A stretch of DNA of 60,920 nucleotides from JACKCP01 sp034007295 (GCA_034007295.1 JAVERC010000017.1:1-60920); one strand, 5' to 3'. Counted from the stretch's first letter, positions 30,074 to 39,406 are shown. The notes: generated by a model not told the origin, from the sequence alone. Numbers and translations are program-made.

Positions 30074-31507
30074 TTAGCCTATTTCGTATTTTTTTATTTT
30101 TCTCCAAAGGGTTGTTCTGCCCCATCCTAGAATTTCAGAAGCTTTTGATTTGTTTCCTCCTGCATTGAAAAGAGCATCTGTAATAAGTTTTTTTTCAATT
30201 TCTGAAAATGAGGAAAAATTTGTTTCATTTCTAGATATTGTTTCGTTTTGTTTTAAGTCTTGTGTTTCAAAAAGTTTTAATGTTTCATTGTTTCGAGAAA
30301 ATGTTTCAATTAAAGGTTTGGCTCTGTGCTGGATATAGGCTGGGAGATCCTGTGGGGTTATTTTTGAATCCTGGCATACATTTGCACCATATTCCATTAT
30401 GTTTCTTACTTCCCTTACATTTCCTGGATACGTGTACTTGAGAAGAATTGATTTCGCTTCAGGAGTAAATCCTGATATTTTTTTATTTAAAGCTTCATTG
30501 AATTTTTTAAGAAAATGATTGAGAAGAAGAAAAATATCGTCTTCTCTTTCCCTTAAAGGCGGCAGATGAAGCCTTGCTACATTTAGTCTGAAAAGCAGGT
30601 CCTGTCTGAATTTGCCATCTCTTACCATTTGTTCCAAGTCTCTGTGGGTTGCTGCAATCATCCGTACATTTGCCTGAAAACCCTTTGTGCTTCCAAGTGG
30701 GTATACAATTTTATCATCTAGAAAAGTTAAAAGTTTTACCTGGAGTGTAAGGGGCAGGTCTCCAATTTCAGTTAGAAAAAGTGTTCCATTATGTGCGAGC
30801 TTAAATCTTCCGGGTTTGTTTTCTACAGCTCCTGTAAATGCTCCTTTGGTATGTCCAAAAAGCTCGCTTTCAAGAAGTGTTTCAGGAAGGGCTCCGCAGT
30901 TTACTTTTATAAACGGGCCTTCAGACCGTTCGGATGCTCTGTGAACTTCTTCTGCCAGAAGATCTTTTCCTGTTCCTGTTTCACCTGTAATAAGTATTGA
31001 TGCATCGCTTTGGGCAAGAACAGGAAGCAGTCTGTAAATTTTTTCCATTTGGGGGCTTTTTCCTATAATGCTCGAAAAATTCAAGTCTTCTCCCTGAATT
31101 TTTGATTTATTTTTTTCCTTGTCAGGCTCTTTTATAGTAAGAATATAGCCTTGCTTGTTTTCAAAAGAATCGTAAACTTCTGAAAAACTGATTTTTACAG
31201 GGATAATTTGTCTGGATGAACTCAGGATGTCTGTTTCAATAATTGTTTTATTGGTTTTTAAATCAGGGTTTTTTAAAGGACAATCATGGGTGCAATGTCT
31301 TGCTTTTAAAAAATATCTGCATGGCATTCCAAGGGCTTTTTCAGAGGAAATATCTGAAATTGTTCTTGTTTTTGAATTAAAGAAAATTATGTTAAGATCC
31401 TTATCTAAAATAATAACAGGTTGATCTAAGGTATCTAGAAGTCTTTTTAAGTTTGTTCCTTTATTGAACAGGCCATGTGCAATAGGCGGTCTGATAAAAG
31501 GGTTCAT
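30074..31507 (-). CDS. PAS-domain sigma-54-dependent transcriptional activator
   Basis: A 477-residue protein: N-terminal PAS-like domain (about 17-130) with a Cys-rich stretch CRYFLKARHCTHDCPLKNP. The AAA+ domain (about 142-380) has GETGTGKD Walker A, GAFTGA and GTLFLTEIGDLP; the Walker B final Asp-Glu reads Thr-Glu. The C-terminal Fis-like HTH is GGNKSKASEILGWGRTTLWR. Spaced Cys residues may bind metal or sense redox. It heads the operon with NifX-like protein, Cache kinase, receiver and minimal kinase. A TTGACT-N16-TATATC promoter lies at 31543-31570. Confidence 0.9.
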   Translation of the reverse strand: MNPFIRPPIAHGLFNKGTNLKRLLDTLDQPVIILDKDLNIIFFNSKTRTISDISSEKALGMPCRYFLKARHCTHDCPLKNPDLKTNKTIIETDILSSSRQIIPVKISFSEVYDSFENKQGYILTIKEPDKEKNKSKIQGEDLNFSSIIGKSPQMEKIYRLLPVLAQSDASILITGETGTGKDLLAEEVHRASERSEGPFIKVNCGALPETLLESELFGHTKGAFTGAVENKPGRFKLAHNGTLFLTEIGDLPLTLQVKLLTFLDDKIVYPLGSTKGFQANVRMIAATHRDLEQMVRDGKFRQDLLFRLNVARLHLPPLREREDDIFLLLNHFLKKFNEALNKKISGFTPEAKSILLKYTYPGNVREVRNIMEYGANVCQDSKITPQDLPAYIQHRAKPLIETFSRNNETLKLFETQDLKQNETISRNETNFSSFSEIEKKLITDALFNAGGNKSKASEILGWGRTTLWRKIKKYEIG

Positions 31508-31542
31508 TTTGTTTCACCTTTGTTTGTATTGAATATCAACCA

Positions 31543-31570
31543 GATATATCAGCATTTTTAGCAGAGTCAA
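31543..31570 (-). promoter_or_regulatory. Sigma-70-type promoter of the PAS activator operon
   Basis: On the minus strand TTGACT (31570-31565), 16-bp spacer, TATATC (31548-31543). Just upstream lies ATGAAACACTTTTTGGAAC (31577-31595), whose GAAAC half-sites recall the large dyad at 45911-45980. Confidence 0.55.
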
Positions 31571-31611
31571 CTCAAAATGAAACACTTTTTGGAACATCTA
31601 TAAATTTTATA

Positions 31612-31660
31612 TCAGTTCCTTGAACTAAACAAAAAATTATTGTTTTCGGCCAATTACAAG
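31612..31660. repeat. Partial copy of the window-end repeat
   Basis: TTCCTTGAACTAAACAAAAA and GTTTTCGGCCAATTAC match the left-end repeat with a few changes. Confidence 0.8.
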
Positions 31661-31720
31661 TTAAAAAAAGCTTCCGGTCCTGATTTTGGGGTGAGGTTAT
31701 AATCTTTTAGGACCGGAAGC
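31661..31720 (-). terminator. Intrinsic terminator of the 31810-32274 gene
   Basis: Stem GCTTCCGGTCCT/AGGACCGGAAGC (31670-31681 with 31709-31720), 27-base loop. On the minus strand it is followed by T7, so it ends transcription of the receiver gene. Confidence 0.85.
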
Positions 31721-31809
31721 ATAAAGGGCTTTTTGCATAAATTTAAAAATTAATCTTTACACATAAGAACTGCCAAGGGGAGGGCAGAAAGCAAAAAGCC
31801 TATATTATA

Positions 31810-32274
31810 TTAGATGTTTATATAATTATTCTGTTCGATAGCTTTTAAATTGATATTTGTAAAAAAAGTTTTAGAAATTCCGTCTAAAATTCTCCATTCA
31901 AGCTCCTTATAGTCAAGGGGTTTTATAAGACAGTCAAAAGCTCCTAAATCAATAGTTTCCATGGCATCTGCAAGATTAATTATTTCTGCTGCAACAATAA
32001 TCTTTGCATAGGGTTTGAGTTTTAAAATCTTTGTAAGGGGAATAATTGCATCTCTTGCATTTTTGTAATCAAGAATAATGCAGTTTGGGTTAAGAGTAAT
32101 TGAAAAGGAAACAATATTTTCACTTGAAGATTTTATTGCATTCATTCCCATATTTTCAATTTCATATATTGTTTCGTATGAAACTGCGTCTCCTCCAATA
32201 AGGATTTCAGGTTTTTCAAATGAGTCTAAACAATTAGCAATGATTTTTTTGGAATTTGTTTTTAAGTCTTTCAT
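31810..32274 (-). CDS. Receiver-like protein, diverged
   Basis: A 154-residue single-domain protein with receiver-like strands. NPNCIILDYKNARDAI places Asp at the acceptor position, AKIIVAAEIIN carries the next strand (Ala in place of the usual Thr) and GAFDCLIKPLDYKE gives the conserved Lys. The N-terminal acidic pair after the first strand (normally DD) reads GGDAV, so Mg binding and phosphorylation may be weakened. It has its own sigma-54 promoter and terminator, so it is a single-gene unit. Partner unknown. Confidence 0.7.
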   Translation of the reverse strand: MKDLKTNSKKIIANCLDSFEKPEILIGGDAVSYETIYEIENMGMNAIKSSSENIVSFSITLNPNCIILDYKNARDAIIPLTKILKLKPYAKIIVAAEIINLADAMETIDLGAFDCLIKPLDYKELEWRILDGISKTFFTNINLKAIEQNNYINI

Positions 32275-32324
32275 GCTGCCCCCACAAAATTAAAATTTTA
32301 AATAAATCCCCCAAATAAAACAAA

Positions 32325-32339
32325 GCAAAATTTGTGCCA
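32325..32339 (-). promoter_or_regulatory. Sigma-54 promoter of the receiver-like gene
   Basis: Minus strand TGGCAC-AAATT-TTGC, an exact -24/-12 match about 50 bp ahead of the start codon. It lies right at the 3' end of the Yip1-like gene. Confidence 0.85.
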
Positions 32340-32867
32340 TTAAAGTTTGCTTAAACCAGCTGATAAGTGAGTAAATAGTGAAAACAAAACAAGAATTGAT
32401 CCAATTGAAAGGCCAATTACAAGTATTGTCTGAATAGTAGTCAGTTTAATGTTTTTTTTAAGCCCTTTTCCGATAAGCCACCATTTCCATACTTCTGCAA
32501 ACCAAAGAAAAAAAGGAATGCCTGCTCCAATTATTGTTGTGCCTGCTGAATATGCAAAAATTGAAAAACATTTTCTATAATCTGCATTGCCAGGGCTTAT
32601 GAAAACTATTGCAGAAAATGCAAAAAAAGCTGCAATTAAAGTCATGCCAACCGCATTTATAAAATATATGGAACCTGTAAGTGTTTTATATTCAGATGCA
32701 GAAGTTGAAAAAATAAAAAGAAGAGCTGATAAAAAACAGGAAATACATAAAAAATAAAATGGAGGCTTAAGACTTGAATTTTTAGGAAGATTTTCAAAAA
32801 AAATTCCTGGATTTTTTATCATTGATGAAAGAGTGCCCATATAATTTTTTATTGTAAGCTCAGTCAT
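32340..32867 (-). CDS. Yip1-domain membrane protein
   Basis: A 175-residue protein with five hydrophobic segments (about 35-52, 68-88, 93-113, 118-135, 147-168) and a Yip1-type N-terminus: TLSSMIKNPGIFFENLP, the common 'P..ff..lp' motif of bacterial Yip1 proteins. Function in bacteria is undefined. It lies 50 bp after the MCP gene on the same strand and may belong to that unit. Confidence 0.75.
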   Translation of the reverse strand: MTELTIKNYMGTLSSMIKNPGIFFENLPKNSSLKPPFYFLCISCFLSALLFIFSTSASEYKTLTGSIYFINAVGMTLIAAFFAFSAIVFISPGNADYRKCFSIFAYSAGTTIIGAGIPFFLWFAEVWKWWLIGKGLKKNIKLTTIQTILVIGLSIGSILVLFSLFTHLSAGLSKL

Positions 32868-32917
32868 GTTAAATCCCCTTTTTAAATTTAGAAAAATTTA
32901 ATGTTAAATTCAGGCCG

Positions 32918-34516
32918 TTATATTTTAAAAACAGAAATTTGTTCTTTTATTTTAAAAGTATTTAAGGCAATTTCTTCAGCAGTTTCATCAATTTCAGAGG
33001 CCGTGATTTTAATGGACATAGCCTGGAGTTTTATATTTTTTGTTTCATCAGATGTTTTTTTTGCAGCACTTGCTGCTTCCTCAATGTTTTTGGTTATGTT
33101 CAGGTTTTGATTTAGTGCATCATTTAGATTTTTGTTTGTGTAGGAAGCAGCAATTGTTTGTTCATGTACAAGTGAAGCAATATTGTCTGTCAGTGTTTTT
33201 ACTGAATCAATAATTTTTGTTGATTCTTTAATTTCTGTTAAAGCCTCAAATGTGGTTTTTTGAATCCAGATATTTTTATTTTTTATGTCAAGGGTTGCCT
33301 CTGAAGTCTGCTTGGCAAGTTCTTTTACTTCGTTTGCAACAACTGCAAATCCTTTTCCTGCATCACCAGCCCTTGCTGCTTCTATTGCAGCATTAAGTGC
33401 TAAAAGATTTATCTGATCAGATATTTCTGAAACTGTCTGGGCAACTTTTTCAATTTCCTTAGCTGCGTCCTCAAGCTCTACCATTTTTTTAGAGGCTGAA
33501 TTTGATTTAACTGCTCCGTTTTCTGCAACTTTTTTTGCTTCCAAAGTGCTTTCTTCAATTTTTTTAATCATTTCTTCAATTTGAGAAGTTGCAGATGCAA
33601 TTGAATCTATATTTGAAGATGCTTTTGCTGAAGCATTTAATGTTGCTTCAAGATTTGAAGAAAGTGCAGTCCCTGACTCTGCAAGTATTTCTGTTTTTGA
33701 AAGGGCTGTTTTAGAAATTTCATTTATCCGGGATGAAATTTTTTCAAGCTTTGAAGAAGAAATTACAAGAACTTCAGTGGTTTCTGCTGTTTTAACAATT
33801 ATTGTTCTTAGTTTTTCTGTAAAAAGATTAAACCATTTTGCAAGCTGGCCTGTTTCATCATTTGATTTTATCTTTAGTCTGGCTGTAAGATCTCCTTCTT
33901 TTGATGCAATATTTTCTAAAGTATTGGAAAGAAATATTACAGGATCTATAAGGCTTTTATTTAAGAGAACGGCAAAAAGAAAAACTGCTGTAAAAGATAT
34001 AAAAAGGAAAAAAATATTTATTATTTTTGCTTTTTTTCTAAGGTTGGTTTTATTTATATTTTCACTTGTTTTTATCTGCTTTATAGTTGTTTGAATCTGT
34101 CTTGCCATTAAAATAAGGCCGCTTTCAGAATCATTTGGCTTGCCTTTTGTAAATTCCTGAAAGTATTCATAGTAGCTAGATGCATCTTTTGAAATCTGAT
34201 TTATAAGATTTGAGTATTTTCTGTTATTTTCAATATTTTTAAGGATAAGTTTAAGTTCATTAAAATTTTTTTCCCATTTTTCATATGAGTTCAGGCTGTC
34301 TGTTCCATAGGTTTCAAAACCTCTTAAGAGAAAGTTCTTTTCCTGTCTTCTGCATTCAAGTATCAAAAGATTTGCCTGATCAAGCTTATCTGAAAAAGTT
34401 TCAATTGAATCAGTTTTTTTATATAATAAATATGATGCTGCAAAACTTGATGCAATTGATGTAACAATAATTATTATGAGTAAAAATGCTTTTTTCTTTA
34501 TTGTTAACTTAACCAT
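32918..34516 (-). CDS. Methyl-accepting chemotaxis protein
   Basis: A 532-residue transducer. Membrane helices at about 9-30 and 167-187 flank a mostly helical periplasmic sensor of the four-helix type. A HAMP region follows (about 190-245), then a long coiled coil. The hairpin tip QINLLALNAAIEAARAGDAGKG / FAVVANEVKELAKQ is the near-universal CheA/CheW contact. No C-terminal CheR-tethering pentapeptide is seen. It sits directly downstream of the DASS transporter and the small membrane protein, so it may direct movement towards the same substrate. Confidence 0.92.
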   Translation of the reverse strand: MVKLTIKKKAFLLIIIIVTSIASSFAASYLLYKKTDSIETFSDKLDQANLLILECRRQEKNFLLRGFETYGTDSLNSYEKWEKNFNELKLILKNIENNRKYSNLINQISKDASSYYEYFQEFTKGKPNDSESGLILMARQIQTTIKQIKTSENINKTNLRKKAKIINIFFLFISFTAVFLFAVLLNKSLIDPVIFLSNTLENIASKEGDLTARLKIKSNDETGQLAKWFNLFTEKLRTIIVKTAETTEVLVISSSKLEKISSRINEISKTALSKTEILAESGTALSSNLEATLNASAKASSNIDSIASATSQIEEMIKKIEESTLEAKKVAENGAVKSNSASKKMVELEDAAKEIEKVAQTVSEISDQINLLALNAAIEAARAGDAGKGFAVVANEVKELAKQTSEATLDIKNKNIWIQKTTFEALTEIKESTKIIDSVKTLTDNIASLVHEQTIAASYTNKNLNDALNQNLNITKNIEEAASAAKKTSDETKNIKLQAMSIKITASEIDETAEEIALNTFKIKEQISVFKI

Positions 34517-34550
34517 TTTTTTTTCCTTAAAAATATTAAGCCATTATTTT

Positions 34551-34697
34551 TTAAATGCTTGAAACAAGATAATAAATGCCCGAGCCAAGCATTATAATGG
34601 TCATGAAAAAGAAAAATCTTTTTTCAGCTTTTTTGGAAAACCAGAGCTTGCCTTCTTTGTAATAAAACATTTTTTTTGGTTTTTTTTTGCTTTCCAT
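34551..34697 (-). CDS. Small single-helix membrane protein (48 residues)
   Basis: An ATG at 34697 with a strong GGGGGG RBS opens a 48-codon frame: a basic N-terminus (MESKKKPKKMFYYKEGKLWF) followed by one membrane helix (FFFFMTIIMLGSGIYYLVSS). It lies between the DASS symporter and MCP genes, same strand, like many small accessory subunits. I do not recognise it. The positive N-terminus predicts the N-in topology. Confidence 0.6.
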   Translation of the reverse strand: MESKKKPKKMFYYKEGKLWFSKKAEKRFFFFMTIIMLGSGIYYLVSSI

Positions 34698-34714
34698 TTT
34701 TCCCCCCTTTTTTT

Positions 34715-34745
34715 AAGGGCCTTTATAAAAAGGCCCTTTTTTTAA
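34715..34745. terminator. Hairpin between DASS symporter and small protein genes
   Basis: Stem AAGGGCCTTT/AAAGGCCCTT with an ATAA loop. The T-run follows on the plus strand; on the transcribed minus strand it is followed by A's, so it may stabilise or process the mRNA rather than end it. Confidence 0.5.
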
Positions 34746-34769
34746 ATTAAAATTTTGTAACAATTAAAA

Positions 34770-36623
34770 TTAAAAAGCAGGAAGCGATCCAAATCCCCTT
34801 GCACCCCAGTAAACAAGGGTAAGTGCTATAAGAACTATGTTTGCAACAACCCACATTATTGCACCTATTCTAAGATAGTCTTTTGGCTCAAGATAACCGC
34901 TTGCATAAACAATTGCGTTTGGAGGAGTACCAATAATAAGTAAGTATGCAAATGAAGATGCACATGCAGTACTCATTGCCATAAAGGGTAAAAATGTTGT
35001 TCCAGGATGGGCAAGAGCTGCAAGGTTAAGTGAAATAGGGCCAACAGCAGCAGCTGCAGGGCCGTCTGCCATAAGGTTTGTCATTATTGCTGTAAGTCCG
35101 TTGTTTACAAGCATAAGAGGTGCACCGCTTTCCATTCCAAAAGGTGTCAGAAATTCAATTACCGATCTTGCCATCCAATATGCTGCACCAGTTGAATCAA
35201 GGGTTCTTCCGAAAATAATTGCACCTGCATAAAGCCATACAACACCCCAGTCCACTTTTTCCTGATAGTCTCTCCAGTTTACAACTCCTGCCATTAGGTA
35301 GGCTATGGCACCTGCAACAGCAATAACACCTATTCCAAGGCGGACAGGAATAATTCCAGAAGTGTAGAATAGTTTTTCTGTAAACCATCCAAAAACCATG
35401 ATTACAAAAATAACAAGTGCCATTATCTGGTTTTTATTCCATTTTCCCATTTTGTCGATTTCACTTTTTAAATGATCCATTGCAGGTCCAAGATCTGTAA
35501 CCTGAGGCTTGAATCTCCAGTTTAAAACAATCCAGGTTATTGGCATCATTACTATTACAAAAGGCATGGCATAGGTTACCCACTCAAAATAACCAATGTT
35601 GAAGCCAAACATGTCTTCAAGATAGGTCATCATGATTACGTTTCTTGCACCGCCTGAAGGAGCTCCGAATCCGCCTATGTTACAAGCCATTGCAATGCCT
35701 ATCATAAGCATTTTTGCAAGTTCAGGGTCCTGGGGCACTTCTTCTGTAAGGCTGTTCTGATACAATAAAATACCAATTGGAAGAAACATTGCAGCAAGAG
35801 CATGGTCTGAAATAAAGGCTGCAAGAGGTGAAATTATTAGAAAAAATATAAGGGTAATCCACTTTACGTTTGGTACAGCAAGCTTTCTGAACATCATAAG
35901 GCAGACCCGTTTATCAACCCCTGTTTTAACAAAAGCGGCTGCAAACATGAGACTACCCATGATAAACCAGCAGGCGTCATCCCAGTAAAGCATTGCAACT
36001 TCTCTTCTTGTTACAACATTTGTAAACACAAATATAAGGCCTATGCAGAAAGCAACACCCGGAAGTGGAATACATTCTGTAAAAAAGCAGAATACAACAA
36101 AAATTGTTGTTGCAATTGCAACTTTTATTTTCCAGGCACTTTTATCTGCTGCTGTCTTGTCTTTTTCAGATAGATTTTCATATTTTAAAATATCTCTTCT
36201 AAGCTGAAGAAGTTCTGTTGTAAGAGTTAAATATGATTCATCAGTAAAATTGTTTGTTACATACTCTATTGCTTTTTGATGGTTTTTTGAATCTGCATCT
36301 ATTTTATATTTTTTACACCATTTTATATCTCTTTTTAAAAATCTTGTTTTTGACATTGCACCCATCTGGATGTTCTGTTCCATCATTCTTGCTGTTAAAA
36401 GCTGCCATTGCTCGGCATCAGAAATTGATGTATTAAAAACTTTTTGTGTTACATGGCCTATTACTGCTTTAGGACCTACAGCATATTCTGTTCCAACATC
36501 CTTCATTCCATAAGGAGTAGGCATAAAAAGAACTGCAAACAATAACACAACAGGGATAATGAAAAGTTTCCAGTCTACATATTTGTCATATCCCGTTACT
36601 TTCTGCTTTTTAGTATTTTCCAT
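34770..36623 (-). CDS. SLC13/DASS-family sodium:dicarboxylate symporter-like transporter
   Basis: A 617-residue transporter with about 12 membrane segments. Between the first helix (about 20-38) and the second lies a long hydrophilic stretch of roughly 110 residues, unusual for the family. Family motifs include a DHALAAMFLPIGILLY block, NIGGFGAPSGGARNVIM (first SNT-like loop), and the final SSFAYLLIIGTPPNAIVYAS, the C-terminal signature containing the Asn-Ala substrate/cation motif. It probably imports organic anions with sodium. It follows the receiver-CBS gene by 29 bp, in the unit controlled by the sigma-54 promoter at 39371-39385. Confidence 0.88.
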   Translation of the reverse strand: MENTKKQKVTGYDKYVDWKLFIIPVVLLFAVLFMPTPYGMKDVGTEYAVGPKAVIGHVTQKVFNTSISDAEQWQLLTARMMEQNIQMGAMSKTRFLKRDIKWCKKYKIDADSKNHQKAIEYVTNNFTDESYLTLTTELLQLRRDILKYENLSEKDKTAADKSAWKIKVAIATTIFVVFCFFTECIPLPGVAFCIGLIFVFTNVVTRREVAMLYWDDACWFIMGSLMFAAAFVKTGVDKRVCLMMFRKLAVPNVKWITLIFFLIISPLAAFISDHALAAMFLPIGILLYQNSLTEEVPQDPELAKMLMIGIAMACNIGGFGAPSGGARNVIMMTYLEDMFGFNIGYFEWVTYAMPFVIVMMPITWIVLNWRFKPQVTDLGPAMDHLKSEIDKMGKWNKNQIMALVIFVIMVFGWFTEKLFYTSGIIPVRLGIGVIAVAGAIAYLMAGVVNWRDYQEKVDWGVVWLYAGAIIFGRTLDSTGAAYWMARSVIEFLTPFGMESGAPLMLVNNGLTAIMTNLMADGPAAAAVGPISLNLAALAHPGTTFLPFMAMSTACASSFAYLLIIGTPPNAIVYASGYLEPKDYLRIGAIMWVVANIVLIALTLVYWGARGFGSLPAF

Positions 36624-36652
36624 TTTTAACCCCCTCGTATATTAAAGTCTTT

Positions 36653-37552
36653 TCAGACAATAATGTTTACCATTGCAAAGAAGATATCCTGTTCTCTGAC
36701 TATTCCGATTACCTTTCCGCCGTCTTTTACAAGAACCCGCCTTCTTCCGCTTGAAAAGATCAGGTCTGCAACTTCCATAAGGTTTGCATTTCTGTCTATG
36801 ACAGGCGGTTTTTCAGACATGAGTTCATGCACTTTTTTTCCTGCAATTGATTTTGACTGAAGTGTGAAAAGTCCGTCCCAGAACATGCTTGAATACTGAA
36901 CTGAATCAGCCATTGAAGGTTTAGGTGCAGAAAGGTAGGCCGGTCTTATTGCATGGAGCAGGTCATAAATTGTTAAAAGGCCTATTGGTTCTTTATTGTC
37001 GTCCATTACAATAATTGACCTGTGTCCTGATTCAATAAATGCTTCACCTGTAAGTGAAGGTTTAAAAGAATCCATGAGAATTGATACTGCTTCTTTAATA
37101 GTGGCATTCATGGAAACAGATGAATAATTTTCAATAAAAGTCATTACATCATATGCTTTTTTCTCCTTTTGTTTTTTTAGATGGTATCTTTCTGCATATG
37201 CTTCTCTGATTTTTATTGATAAAATATCAATGTCACAGGGCTTGTTAAGATAGTCAAAAGCCTTGTCCTTAAGTGCTTTTTCAGCTGAATTTGCCGAGCC
37301 GTGGCCTGTGAGCATTATTACCCTTATTTCAGAATCAATATCCTTGATTTTTAAAAGGGCCTGATGTCCGTCCATTCCTCCCATTTTAATATCTAGAATA
37401 ACAACGTCTTGAGGATGCTTTCTTACAATTTCAAGAGCTTCCTCTCCGCTTTGTGCCATGGTAACTTCAAAACCTTTTTTCTTTAAAAGCTTTGAGGTTG
37501 TTTCACGAAATCTTGCTTCGTCGTCAACCATTAGAACTCTGATTTTTTCCAT
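36653..37552 (-). CDS. Response regulator with C-terminal CBS domain pair
   Basis: A 299-residue fusion. The receiver (about 1-120) has LMVDDEARF, VVILDIKMGGMDG with the acceptor Asp, MLTGHGSAN and DYLNKPCD. After a helical linker come two CBS motifs (about 145-215, GHRSIIVMDDNKEPIGLLTI; and about 245-298, RRRVLVKDGGKVIGIVREQD). CBS pairs usually bind adenosine nucleotides and often gate transporters. Its location between the Cache kinase and the DASS symporter suggests phosphorylation- and nucleotide-dependent control of that symporter. There is no DNA-binding domain. The plus-strand cassette at 46-49 kb has the same parts as separate proteins. Confidence 0.9.
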   Translation of the reverse strand: MEKIRVLMVDDEARFRETTSKLLKKKGFEVTMAQSGEEALEIVRKHPQDVVILDIKMGGMDGHQALLKIKDIDSEIRVIMLTGHGSANSAEKALKDKAFDYLNKPCDIDILSIKIREAYAERYHLKKQKEKKAYDVMTFIENYSSVSMNATIKEAVSILMDSFKPSLTGEAFIESGHRSIIVMDDNKEPIGLLTIYDLLHAIRPAYLSAPKPSMADSVQYSSMFWDGLFTLQSKSIAGKKVHELMSEKPPVIDRNANLMEVADLIFSSGRRRVLVKDGGKVIGIVREQDIFFAMVNIIV

Positions 37553-37625
37553 TGTTTCAAGCCTCCTTTAATTGATTAAAATTTTTTTTCTTGCGGTTTT
37601 CATAAATAATTCCTCCTCATATTTT

Positions 37626-39323
37626 TTAAATTTCATTTTTTATTTTTTCAGAATCAAAGGGGAGCTTTATTATAAAGGTTGCTCCCTGCTGGTATTCGCT
37701 TGTAAGGGTCATGTCGCCTCCAAGTCCTTTTACAATTCCATACACTGTGCTCAATCCAAGTCCTGTACCTTCGCCAACAGGCTTTGTTGTGAAAAATGGT
37801 ACAAAAGCCTTTTCAAGCTCTTCTTTTTTAAAGCCGCAGCCATTGTCTTGAAAAATTATTAGGGCATCCTTGTTTTCTTTTTTTATTGAAATTCTTATCT
37901 GGGCGTTTTTTCTGCCTTTAAGAGCATAAATGGAATTGTTTAACAGATTTAAGATTACCTGCTGAATCTGGCCTGAATCGCTTTTCATTAGAGGAAGGCC
38001 GTTTTCAATTTCCTGAATTATTTTGACATTTTCAACCCTTGCCTTTTCATCAACCATATGAACAATTGATGGAATTGCCTGTTCAAGTGAAAATTCTTCA
38101 AAACTTGTTTCATTTTTTCTTGCAAATGTAAGAAGTCCTCTTGTTATTTTTCCGCATCTTGTTACCTGAAGCTTTATCTGATCAAGACAGTCTTTTATTG
38201 TGAATAGTTCCTCTTTTATTTTTGAAATATCTGTTTTTTCAATATCTTTAATGCACTCATCCATCATTGCAGTTTCAGATTTGATTATCTGGAGAGGATT
38301 GTTTATTTCATGAGCTATGCCTGTGCTCATTTCACCGACTTCTGCAAGTTTTCCGGCAATTATAAGCTGGGTTTTCATTTCTTTTTTTTCGGCATTGGCA
38401 AGCCTGAGCCTGTTTGCCATGTTTGAAGCCATTATAAAACCTGTCACAACCACAATTGTTCCGCCTGTTAAAATTATGAGAACTGAAACTATTGCAGCCA
38501 TGAAAAGGGGAAAATATGCATCAAGGGTTTCCTGTCTTACAATCAGAGCCCAGTTTGTTTTGGTTAGAGGAACGGCACAATAAATATATTTTATGTCAAA
38601 CATTCCTCCTCCCAAAAAAGAAGCCGGCCTGCTGTCTTTATTTTTTTCAATATATTTAAGGTAGTCTATCATCCCTGAGGTATTGTCTTTTTCTTCCATT
38701 GTTTTTAGAACGCCTTCTCTGTTTATTATGTAGGCATGTCCTGTTCGTCCTATTCTTATGCTGTCAACAAGGGAATTAAAAAAGTGAGTATCTATGGTTG
38801 CTCTTAAATACCATTGCCCTGATTCGTCTTCTTTTTTTACAGCTATGACAAAGTGGGGAATCTGTCTGAATCCCAGAAATTCGTCTGAAATAAAAAGTCC
38901 GTTTTTTTTGACCATTTGAAACCAGTTTTCATTGAAATAGTTTTTGCCTTCTAAATTAAAAGGGCCTGCATAAGCCACATGGTTTCCTTTGGAATCAAAA
39001 ACTCCAAGATCAACAAATGCTCTTGATTGTGATTGGAGATTGTTAAAGACTTTTAAAAGATGATCCTTGCTGCTTAGATTTTCAAAGTTGTGGTTTTCAG
39101 CAACAAGTTTTAAAATTCCAGATTTTTCATTTAAAAATGAATCGATCATATCTCTGTGATCGCCTGCAATTCTTATGAGCTTGTTTTCAACTTCCTTTCC
39201 AGAATATGAAACAAAATAAAAAACTATTGCAGCACAAACCAGAAGAAGAAGGATTACAGGAAGCATTACAACTCTGGCAAAAATCATTTTTCCCATTTTT
39301 TTTCTGTAGATTATTTCTTCCAA
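37626..39323 (-). CDS. Membrane histidine kinase with Cache-type sensor
   Basis: A 565-residue kinase. Membrane helices at about 12-34 and 280-303 frame a Cache-like periplasmic sensor (DLGVFDSKGNHVAYAGPFNL; WYLRATIDTHFFNSLVDSIR). H-box GIAHEINNPLQIIKSE, N-box VILNLLNNSIYALKGRK, G1 DNGCGF and G2 GEGTGLGLSTV are intact. It is a paralogue of the kinase at 27976-29709. It leads a unit with the receiver-CBS protein and DASS symporter, so it probably senses the transported anion. The first gene behind a consensus sigma-54 promoter. Confidence 0.92.
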   Translation of the reverse strand: MEEIIYRKKMGKMIFARVVMLPVILLLLVCAAIVFYFVSYSGKEVENKLIRIAGDHRDMIDSFLNEKSGILKLVAENHNFENLSSKDHLLKVFNNLQSQSRAFVDLGVFDSKGNHVAYAGPFNLEGKNYFNENWFQMVKKNGLFISDEFLGFRQIPHFVIAVKKEDESGQWYLRATIDTHFFNSLVDSIRIGRTGHAYIINREGVLKTMEEKDNTSGMIDYLKYIEKNKDSRPASFLGGGMFDIKYIYCAVPLTKTNWALIVRQETLDAYFPLFMAAIVSVLIILTGGTIVVVTGFIMASNMANRLRLANAEKKEMKTQLIIAGKLAEVGEMSTGIAHEINNPLQIIKSETAMMDECIKDIEKTDISKIKEELFTIKDCLDQIKLQVTRCGKITRGLLTFARKNETSFEEFSLEQAIPSIVHMVDEKARVENVKIIQEIENGLPLMKSDSGQIQQVILNLLNNSIYALKGRKNAQIRISIKKENKDALIIFQDNGCGFKKEELEKAFVPFFTTKPVGEGTGLGLSTVYGIVKGLGGDMTLTSEYQQGATFIIKLPFDSEKIKNEI

Positions 39324-39370
39324 AGTTCCTCCTTGATTGTTTTTGCTTAATTCTTTTATTTTCTATAAAA

Positions 39371-39385
39371 GCAAAGAAAATGCCA
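39371..39385 (-). promoter_or_regulatory. Sigma-54 promoter of the kinase/receiver-CBS/DASS operon
   Basis: Minus strand TGGCAT-TTTCT-TTGC, exact spacing, 48 bp before the start codon. Confidence 0.85.
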
Positions 39386-39406
39386 TGTTTTGGTATGTTA
39401 AAAAAG

